Origin: a virus
DNA length: 44,220 nt
Reading direction: 5' to 3' (one strand)
IMG/VR virus record: IMGVR_UViG_3300005470_000006
Span: 1-44,220 of that record
The stretch's first letter is position 1; each line of letters begins with the position of its first letter. The position numbers and the translations under genes were made by a program. The notes under the pieces are model-generated. The model did no database searches. It was not told where the DNA came from and was given only the letters and a program-made list of their open reading frames with translations. Positions 38,688-44,220 of this stretch are shown here, one piece after another.

Positions 38688-40626
38688 AGTTATGAAATTC
38701 AAAACTGATAATCAAACTGTATTATCACAACAGTACATAAAAACTTGTTTAGTATTTGATATCGAAACAGATTCTTTACAAACTGCTACAGCGAGTTGTA
38801 AATTTTTTGGCGCGTATAGTTACTTAACAGAGAAATATTATATTATACAGCAGCACGAAACTGATAAAATCCAACAATTAATAGACAAACATAAAGTATT
38901 GATAGGATTTAATAACAACTCTTTTGATATACCTATACTAAACAATGAAACAAATCAAATTAATACTGATTATAAAATCTGTTTTGACTGTTTTAAAGTT
39001 TTATATGATTATGACCGCAAAAGACCAAACCGTGAACAAATCATAAACTGGAAAGGTAAACCGTTGTCTGAACAATTACCTAATAGAAAATTAAAAACTA
39101 TAGCGAAAGTACTAGAATTTGACGTACAAAAAGGTGATATAGACTACAAAATATTCCAAAAAAATATATGGTCAAACGAAGAATTAAAACTAATTGAAAA
39201 ATATTTATATAGTGATGTGAACATAACTAGACAATTATTTGAGTTTTATGTAACCTATTTTGATAATTTTAAACATTATGTTAATGAAGACAATATCAGA
39301 AAATTCAATTATATCAAAAGTAGTCCTGGTAGTTTTGCTTATTCAGCTTTTTGTCATATGGCTGGATTACCTTTTGAATTTGAAGATGATAAATTAAAAA
39401 GAATAATTAAGAAACAAAAATATAAAGGTGGTTTTGTATTAGAACCAAAAAAAGATTATGTTGAAAACTGTTTATATTTAGATTATATATCTTTATATCC
39501 TATGATTTATATGCAATGTAATTTATTTAGTGATGATTGTGATTGTTGTACACTTGACGAAAAGTGGTCAGGTAATAATTTCTTTGATATTGAAGGGAAA
39601 TATTGTAGTAAAAAACGAGGTAAAATAGAAAATTTATTATTAAACATTTTCATGAAACGTAAAGAATATACAAAAAACAAAGATGGTCGAGCTGGGGCAC
39701 TAAAACTTATGCTCAACACGTTGTATGGCATAAGTTCTTCACCAATATTTAAAAGTATTCATAGACAATACTGTGCTAGTGATTGCACAAGTATTGGCAG
39801 AAAAATGATAAAATATACAATCCAGCAGTTTAATTTAAAAGGGTATCCAGTTATTTATGCTGACACAGATAGTTGTTTTGTTGATTTAAACGGCGGTACA
39901 AAAGAAGAAGCTTTAAGAATCGCAAACGATATTGTAAAAAAAATACAATCACATTTACCTTTTCCGTCAGAAGAGTTTTATTTAAAAATAGATGATGAGT
40001 TTGATAAATTATGGTTACATAAAAAAAAGATGTATATTGGCATTAATAAAACCAAAAAATTAGTGATAAAAGGTCATGCAATAAAAAAAACAGACGCTTC
40101 ACAATTAGGTCGATTAATTTTTAAGAAATTAAGAACAGTAATATTATCACGTGACAATATTAAATTTGATAAAGATTATATTAAAAATATGGTTGATGAA
40201 GAAATACATAAAGATATTACATTAGTTGGTCAGTTTTATAATGTTCGGCCAGTTAATAGTTATAAAAATTTAACAGGGTTACATGCACAAATAGCTAATA
40301 AATTAGGTGAAGGATTACATTTATTAATTCCCAATAAAACTTTAGGTAAGATTGGTAAATCAAAAAAATATGCCACTGTTGATGAGGTTAAAGATTTAAC
40401 TGTTAGCGATTTATTATTAGATAAAGTATGGTCAGAACTAAGTCCTTTTGTTGAAGATTACTATTCAGACAAAGATATGAAAAAGGCCATGAAACAGTAT
40501 GAAAAAAATGAAGAGAAAATGTTAAGTGAATATTTTGATAGTGATTTGTTTGATAGTGATGTTGTTGGTGATGATATTAATAACAAAGAATATTTAGAAA
40601 ATGAAAAGTTTTTTGGTATGCAATAG
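38656..40626 (+). CDS. polB: Family B DNA polymerase
   Basis: Up to 656 aa, compact. Exonuclease motifs: FDIETD (Asp35, Glu37), NNNSFDIPIL, and YLYSDVNIT. Polymerase motifs: A, LDYISLYPMIY (Asp276); B, KLMLNTLYGISS (from 350); C, YADTDS (Asp403); and KKKMYIG. The space between motifs A and B is about 70 residues, so the TPR1/TPR2 insertions of protein-primed polymerases are absent, agreeing with the co-encoded primase. Start codons at 38656, 38671 and 38692 are all possible; only the last lies beyond the upstream stop. Confidence 0.9.
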   Translation: MKKRWMNLVYKVMKFKTDNQTVLSQQYIKTCLVFDIETDSLQTATASCKFFGAYSYLTEKYYIIQQHETDKIQQLIDKHKVLIGFNNNSFDIPILNNETNQINTDYKICFDCFKVLYDYDRKRPNREQIINWKGKPLSEQLPNRKLKTIAKVLEFDVQKGDIDYKIFQKNIWSNEELKLIEKYLYSDVNITRQLFEFYVTYFDNFKHYVNEDNIRKFNYIKSSPGSFAYSAFCHMAGLPFEFEDDKLKRIIKKQKYKGGFVLEPKKDYVENCLYLDYISLYPMIYMQCNLFSDDCDCCTLDEKWSGNNFFDIEGKYCSKKRGKIENLLLNIFMKRKEYTKNKDGRAGALKLMLNTLYGISSSPIFKSIHRQYCASDCTSIGRKMIKYTIQQFNLKGYPVIYADTDSCFVDLNGGTKEEALRIANDIVKKIQSHLPFPSEEFYLKIDDEFDKLWLHKKKMYIGINKTKKLVIKGHAIKKTDASQLGRLIFKKLRTVILSRDNIKFDKDYIKNMVDEEIHKDITLVGQFYNVRPVNSYKNLTGLHAQIANKLGEGLHLLIPNKTLGKIGKSKKYATVDEVKDLTVSDLLLDKVWSELSPFVEDYYSDKDMKKAMKQYEKNEEKMLSEYFDSDLFDSDVVGDDINNKEYLENEKFFGMQ

Positions 40627-40627
40627 A

Positions 40628-40698
40628 AAACTTTAAATAATATATAGTATTTTATACTTTATTAACAACCCAAAAAATTAAACATGGAGGAATGTAAA
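40628..40698 (+). promoter_or_regulatory. Promoter and RBS for the small DNA-metabolism genes
   Basis: CTTTAAATAATATATAG is a TATA-like box about 60 bases before the start, and ATGGAGGAATGTAAAC is a strong RBS. This is the only clear gap in the rightward block before 41.9 kb. Confidence 0.45.
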
Positions 40699-40699
40699 C

Positions 40700-41029
40700 A
40701 TGGAGATAGAAAAAATAGATGAATTAATTGTCAAGTGGCAAAAAGAACAACTTGACCAACGCTGGGCTTTGTTTGATGCTCAGGATAAACTAAGTAGGAT
40801 TCAACTTGATACTACATTTGGTATTCAAGAAGAAACAGATGAAAACGGCAAAAGGCTATATTCTAATGAAACTGCTAGGAAGAAAGCACTTAATGAAAAA
40901 TTAGGTCTTAATTCTGAATTTGTAGAGTTGATGAAAAAGATTAAACACACCAAGCATGATTTAGAATTGAGACAGATTGAGATTGATAGCCTAGAAAGAA
41001 AGTTTGTTATATTAAATGGGAGGAAATGA
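40700..41029 (+). CDS. Coiled-coil protein of the replication module
   Basis: 109 aa: an N-terminal helix (IDELIVKWQKEQLDQRWALFDAQDKL), a TDENGKRLYSNETARKKAL segment, and a C-terminal coiled coil (LMKKIKHTKHDLELRQIEIDSLERKF). The 'n...RkkAL.ekL..n.ef.el...i...k.elel..iei..l...f' pattern is common in phage proteins encoded beside single-strand-binding or recombination genes. Precise function not known. Followed four bases later by the next gene. Confidence 0.6.
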   Translation: MEIEKIDELIVKWQKEQLDQRWALFDAQDKLSRIQLDTTFGIQEETDENGKRLYSNETARKKALNEKLGLNSEFVELMKKIKHTKHDLELRQIEIDSLERKFVILNGRK

Positions 41030-41032
41030 AAA

Positions 41033-41509
41033 ATGGTAGACAAAATTGAAGACAAAAAAACATTTGTGGAAGAAGAACAAAATGAATTCTCTGAAGGAGA
41101 AGATTTAACACCAGAGGTATTTATGGAAGGTAGTAATAATTTCATAAAAGCTCCTGCCGTTGGTGATAGTGTTGAATTTGTTCTGAAAGGAGTAAAACAA
41201 CAAAAGGCTAGGAAAGTTAAAAACCCTAAAACTGGTAATATGATGGACATAAAACTAAGTGGTGATGGTGTTGATTATTACTATGATTTTATTGCTGATG
41301 ATGATAAAGTCTTTAGTTGTTCAACGTGGCAGCTTGTAGGCAAAACTAGAGCAATAGTAAAAAAATTAGGCAAGTTCGGTTTTAAATTAAAAATTGAGCA
41401 TGTTGCAGATGGTCGTGAAATTAGTAAAGACCAAGATGCATGGAAAGTTTATGCCGAAGTTGACGGAAAGTTTAAAGAATTAAACAAAGAAACTAATGAA
41501 TGGGCTTAA
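41033..41509 (+). CDS. Possible single-stranded DNA-binding (OB-fold) protein
   Basis: 158 aa. An acidic N-terminal tail (DKIEDKKTFVEEEQNEFSEGE) precedes a beta-rich domain: AVGDSVEFVLKGVKQQ, DIKLSGDGVDYYYDFIADDD, VFSCSTWQLVGKTRAIVKKLG, FGFKLKIEHVADGREI. The pattern of strands fits an OB-fold and the position next to polymerase and primase suggests ssDNA binding. RBS GGGAGGAAATGAAA. No signature motif, so this is inference. Confidence 0.5.
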   Translation: MVDKIEDKKTFVEEEQNEFSEGEDLTPEVFMEGSNNFIKAPAVGDSVEFVLKGVKQQKARKVKNPKTGNMMDIKLSGDGVDYYYDFIADDDKVFSCSTWQLVGKTRAIVKKLGKFGFKLKIEHVADGREISKDQDAWKVYAEVDGKFKELNKETNEWA

Positions 41510-41540
41510 ATGCCTATTTATTTTTTAAGGAGGAATTAAA

Positions 41541-41654
41541 ATGGAAAATGAAAAAGCTATTGTTAAAATACATTTTCCAGAATTATTTCAATTAATAGGG
41601 GCAGATTGTTATCAAGATAAATGCCGGCAAGGGCGATTAAGGTGTAATAAATGA
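41541..41654 (+). CDS. Small cysteine-containing protein (37 aa)
   Basis: MENEKAIVKIHFPELFQLIG, then ADCYQDKCRQGRLRCNK. It has a textbook RBS (AAGGAGGAATTAAA) and its TGA overlaps the next ATG. Three cysteines could bind a metal. Unknown function. Confidence 0.5.
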   Translation: MENEKAIVKIHFPELFQLIGADCYQDKCRQGRLRCNK

Positions 41655-41941
41655 CAAATATAAATATGAAAGAATATAATAAGATTATTACTGAAATAAA
41701 ACAATTATCAATAATAAAAAATAATGATTATGGGTGCAATTCTATACTTAGATTTGGCATTCGCGGGATAACTATTAGATTATATGATAAAATAGAACGA
41801 TTAATAACATTAACAACTAAAAATCATAAACAATTAGTTAATGATGAAAACATCGAAGATACCGCCAAAGACATAGTAAATTATGCAACATATATTATTT
41901 TATTATCACGTGACAAATTTATTAAAAATGACGATACGTAA
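41651..41941 (+). CDS. Nucleotide modification-associated protein (DUF1599/Nmad1-like)
   Basis: 96 aa, all-alpha. The motifs IKNNDYGCNSI, GIRGITIRLYDKIERL and NDENIEDTAKDIVNYATYIILL match the DUF1599/Nmad1 family, related to MazG-type NTP pyrophosphohydrolases, with the Glu/Asp residues for metal binding in DKIE and EDTAKD. Family members accompany systems that alter nucleotides in phage DNA. Coupled to the upstream 37-aa gene by ATGA. Confidence 0.75.
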   Translation: MTNINMKEYNKIITEIKQLSIIKNNDYGCNSILRFGIRGITIRLYDKIERLITLTTKNHKQLVNDENIEDTAKDIVNYATYIILLSRDKFIKNDDT

Positions 41942-42049
41942 ATATTGTACTAGTGAAACTGTATTATAAATTTGAAATAATTAAATAGTTATGTTATAAA
42001 TATCAGCAGAAGAAAGAAAAAACCATACCATTAACAGAGTTTGAGTATA
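41942..42049 (+). other. Intergenic gap before the helicase
   Basis: 108 AT-rich bases without a gene. TTATAAATTTG and TTATAAATATC are weak TATA-like candidates. No RBS precedes the helicase. Confidence 0.35.
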
Positions 42050-43321
42050 ATGTATAAAATAATTAAAAAAGGACATTATGGTTTTATTAGACCTGAACCT
42101 GATGATAAGTTAAAAGTAATACTAAGTAATACTTTATCTTACAAAAACAAATGGTATCCAAACATGCCTGAATGGGCTAAAAGAACTCGATTATACAATA
42201 AACGATTTGGTATGTTCAGGTGGGGGTTGATATATCGGGTAGAAAAAGTTCTTAAACATTATAATATCAAATATCAAGTTTCAGAAGCTCCACAAATATT
42301 ACCCCAATGGCAGTTGAATCCTATATTAAGACCTTATCAAATAAAAGCAATTGACCAATTCAAAAAATACCAACTAGGTATCATACAATTACCTTGTGGT
42401 GCTGGTAAGACTATGATAGCATTAGAAATATTTAAACAATTAGCAAGACCTAAAACTTGTGTGATAGTCCACACCAATGAATTGAAACGACAATGGGAAG
42501 AGCAGAATGGTAATAAATTGTTGGATGTTTGGACATACCAAAAACTATGTAGACCTGAAAATGTTGGTGAGATAGCTAATTATGAATTCATTATTGCTGA
42601 TGAATGTCATCTCTGTAAATGTAAAAGCATTAAAAATATATTCTCTAAATCAAAAGCTAAATATATTCTAGGACTAAGTGCATCACCTACACGTGAAGAT
42701 GGTCATGATATGCAAATTGAAGAGTGTGTTGGGCAGGTTATCTATACAGAAAGTACAGCTGATTTAATTGAACAAGGTTATTTAAGCCAAGCTAAAATAT
42801 TCATGCATAATATTGAATATCATAATGATTACTTTGAAACTTATCCAGAATTGTATGCTGATAATATAGTTTTAAATGATGAAAGAAATCAAACTATACA
42901 AACCATCTGTGATGATAATAAATGTCTTAAAACACTTGTTTTGGTTGATAGGATTGAACATGGCAAGTTGTTGTATGATATGTTGAAAAATAAACATAAG
43001 GTTATATTTTTCCATAGTGGTATGAAACAACGGAAGAAACAATATGAACTTATTAAGAATCAGCATTATGATATTATAATCTCAACCCAAATATTTGACA
43101 CAGGCATAGATTTCCCTTGGTTGCATTCTTTAATCCTAGCAAGTGGTGGTAAAAGTAGTGTCAGGATAATACAACGGACAGGTAGACTGTTACGGACTTT
43201 TGCTGGTAAAGATAAAGCTTTGATACATGATTTTGATGATAAAGCTAAATTGTTGAAAAAACATACTAAGATTAGGATGCAATATTATATAGATAATAAG
43301 TTTGAGGTGAATAAAGATTGA
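42050..43321 (+). CDS. SF2 DNA helicase (UvsW/XPB-like)
   Basis: About 423 aa. An N-terminal accessory domain contains RRWGLIYRVEKVLKHY-like sequence. RecA domain 1: LRPYQIKAIDQF (Q-like motif), PCGAGKT (motif I), HTNELKRQWEEQ (Ia), ADECH (II), LSASPTREDG (III). Domain 2: TLVLVDRIEHGKLL (IV), ISTQIFDTGIDFP (V) and IIQRTGRLLR (VI). UvsW-type helicases process stalled forks and recombination intermediates. ATG chosen; a TTG three codons earlier also fits. It is coupled to the nuclease that follows. Confidence 0.88.
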   Translation: MYKIIKKGHYGFIRPEPDDKLKVILSNTLSYKNKWYPNMPEWAKRTRLYNKRFGMFRWGLIYRVEKVLKHYNIKYQVSEAPQILPQWQLNPILRPYQIKAIDQFKKYQLGIIQLPCGAGKTMIALEIFKQLARPKTCVIVHTNELKRQWEEQNGNKLLDVWTYQKLCRPENVGEIANYEFIIADECHLCKCKSIKNIFSKSKAKYILGLSASPTREDGHDMQIEECVGQVIYTESTADLIEQGYLSQAKIFMHNIEYHNDYFETYPELYADNIVLNDERNQTIQTICDDNKCLKTLVLVDRIEHGKLLYDMLKNKHKVIFFHSGMKQRKKQYELIKNQHYDIIISTQIFDTGIDFPWLHSLILASGGKSSVRIIQRTGRLLRTFAGKDKALIHDFDDKAKLLKKHTKIRMQYYIDNKFEVNKD

Positions 43322-43682
43322 ATCTACTGAAACCAAATTCAGAGCTTTGTTTAAAGGCAAGAATGTATGGGTTAAGAAGCTTAAAGTCACACAAAGCCAA
43401 GAACCTTTCGATTATTTAGTACTAACACCAACAGAGAACATGGCTGTTGAGGTTAAAGAATGGAAATCAAAAGGCAAGTTCTACCCTAAACATAGGATAG
43501 CACCACATCAGATAGCTGGGTTGGAAAGATTCCAAAGTATAGGTAAACATTTCAAATCATATTTCTTTATTAATATAGTAAGATATAACCAGTTTCTAAT
43601 TCCTTACATGACGTTTGATTGTGATAGATCATACACCAAAGATAGTTTTATGGCTGAATATTATGAGTTCCTTTATAAATGA
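43317..43682 (+). CDS. PD-(D/E)XK nuclease, Hjc-like
   Basis: 111 residues from TTG at 43347, or 121 from ATT at 43317. The latter has GAGGTGA exactly six bases upstream, and no ATG exists in the open frame. Motif: EPFDYLVLTPTENMAVEVKEWKSK (Asp, Glu-x-Lys), with PHQIAGLERFQSIGKHFKSYFF after it, as in Holliday-junction resolvase-like enzymes. It follows the SF2 helicase, a sensible pairing for branch processing. Its last 20 codons are repeated in another frame at the right edge. Confidence 0.7.
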   Translation: MESTETKFRALFKGKNVWVKKLKVTQSQEPFDYLVLTPTENMAVEVKEWKSKGKFYPKHRIAPHQIAGLERFQSIGKHFKSYFFINIVRYNQFLIPYMTFDCDRSYTKDSFMAEYYEFLYK

Positions 43683-43742
43683 ATATGATTTTGAAGGGTT
43701 AAATTTTTGGTATTTTTTAAAACCCATTTATAAATGAACTAC
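43620..43742 (+). repeat. 123-bp direct repeat, internal copy
   Basis: Identical over 123 bp to the last bases of the window (44098-44220), 478 bp away. It contains the nuclease C-terminal codons and two of the three operator dyads. Confidence 0.9.
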
Positions 43743-43806
43743 AAAATGCCAAAATTTCTAAAATCCATTTATAAATGAACTCTTGAAAAATAGAAACATT
43801 TATATA
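43670..43806 (+). promoter_or_regulatory. Right triple-palindrome operator array and promoter
   Basis: CCTTTATAAATG (43670-43681), CATTTATAAATG (43725-43736) and CATTTATAAATG (43766-43777) precede a TATA box TTTATATA (43799-43806). Centre distances are 55, 41 and 31 bp, exactly as in the left array. The first dyad lies in the last codons of the nuclease gene. Drives the small zinc-finger gene. Confidence 0.65.
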
Positions 43807-43841
43807 GTAGCATATATTATATATTATTAAGGTGATTTGAA

Positions 43842-44000
43842 ATGGTAAACAAAAAATATTGTCATATTTGTTATCGTATTGTTCCAATGAATAGTAAATT
43901 ATTAGATATGCCAAGATTAAACAGAAATATTAAAAACAAACAATATTGGCATATTTGTAAACATTGTAAAAAAAATTTTTCAATCTGGAAAAAAGAATAA
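43842..44000 (+). CDS. Small zinc-finger protein (52 aa)
   Basis: MVNKKYCHICYRIVPMNSKL, a linker, then QYWHICKHCKKNFSIWKKE: two C-x2-C knuckles make a treble-clef or zinc-ribbon fold. RBS AAGGTGATTTGAA. It is the gene under the right operator array and could be an early regulator, perhaps of the palindromes themselves. No close family known to me. Confidence 0.65.
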   Translation: MVNKKYCHICYRIVPMNSKLLDMPRLNRNIKNKQYWHICKHCKKNFSIWKKE

Positions 44001-44035
44001 TAAAAAAAGTTAGAGGTTTTATTAAAAAAATTAAA

Positions 44036-44215
44036 ATGGCAAAACGATATAAATCAAAACGGGCTAATAAGAAAAGTTTGATTACTAAGATAAGTGATGT
44101 GATAGATCATACACCAAAGATAGTTTTATGGCTGAATATTATGAGTTCCTTTATAAATGAATATGATTTTGAAGGGTTAAATTTTTGGTATTTTTTAAAA
44201 CCCATTTATAAATGA
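44036..44215 (+). CDS. Basic N-terminus fused to repeat-derived sequence, probably chimeric
   Basis: The frame opens MAKRYKSKRANKKSLITKISDV, which looks like a genuine basic protein, and then enters the 123-bp repeat in a different frame from the nuclease, giving IDHTPKIVLWLNIMSSF and ending KPIYK. The second part is most simply the result of an assembly join; the true gene probably continues beyond the window. No RBS is obvious. Confidence 0.35.
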   Translation: MAKRYKSKRANKKSLITKISDVIDHTPKIVLWLNIMSSFINEYDFEGLNFWYFLKPIYK

Positions 44216-44220
44216 ACTAC
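44098..44220 (+). repeat. 123-bp direct repeat, copy at the window end
   Basis: Exact copy of 43620-43742. It runs to the last base, so the true extent is unknown. This is expected when an assembler enters a loop, but a genuine 478-bp tandem duplication cannot be excluded. Confidence 0.9.

Noticed and set aside
1-44220. Circular genome closed by terminal overlap
   Set aside because: The right-end repeat matches an internal site and not the left edge, so circularity cannot be claimed from this sequence.

Overview
The window reads as most of the genome of a tailed (Caudoviricetes-type) virus of an archaeon. It is AT-rich, and genes are packed with ATGA overlaps and GGTGA or GGAGG ribosome-binding sites. 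Promoters are archaeal in style: a TATA box about 25-30 bp before a short leader, and U-tract terminators. Archaeal-flavoured genes (AbrB-like regulator, family B DNA polymerase, CDC48-like AAA+ ATPase with an intein) sit beside a canonical head-tail module. The exact host cannot be named. Sec-signal surface proteins carrying 'VGIGT-SP' repeats resemble proteins common in DPANN archaea, but that is only a hint.

Layout. A divergent control region at about 36.15-36.36 kb, with a 23-bp perfect inverted repeat, splits the genome. Leftward (minus strand, 36.1 to 1.57 kb) run: small accessory genes, a possible small terminase subunit, a palindrome-rich island with a DNA methyltransferase, an exported trypsin-like protease, a YopX-like protein, an AAA+ ATPase interrupted by an intein, large terminase, portal-MuF fusion, two signal-peptide fibre or surface proteins (one of 1705 aa), capsid protease with scaffold, capsid proteins, connectors, tail tube, tail chaperones with a -1 frameshift site, tape measure, baseplate hub, tail-tip proteins, and a transglutaminase-fold lysin plus holin. 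Rightward (plus strand, 36.36 kb to the end) run: AbrB regulator, prim-pol/SF3 helicase, DNA polymerase B, small DNA-metabolism proteins, an Nmad1-type protein, an SF2 helicase, a PD-(D/E)XK nuclease, and small proteins. A glycosyltransferase lies at the left end on the plus strand; it would be the end of the rightward unit if the genome is circular or terminally redundant.

How it works together. The plus-strand set is a self-contained replication and early module. The minus-strand set packages DNA, builds the head and a long tail, and lyses the cell. A 42-bp promoter element is repeated exactly before the portal gene and before the protease/capsid block, suggesting coordinated late expression. 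Near both ends the same regulatory module occurs in inverted orientation: three palindromes with centre spacings of 55, 41 and 31 bp to the TATA box.

Most notable observations. (1) A complete HNH homing endonuclease gene is encoded out of frame inside the splicing-competent-looking intein of the AAA+ ATPase, with its own start and stop codons falling exactly between the intein blocks. (2) The triple-operator module is conserved at both ends. (3) The giant fibre carries a signal peptide, 15-residue repeats and very many N-glycosylation sequons. (4) A 123-bp repeat at the right edge probably marks an unresolved assembly loop.
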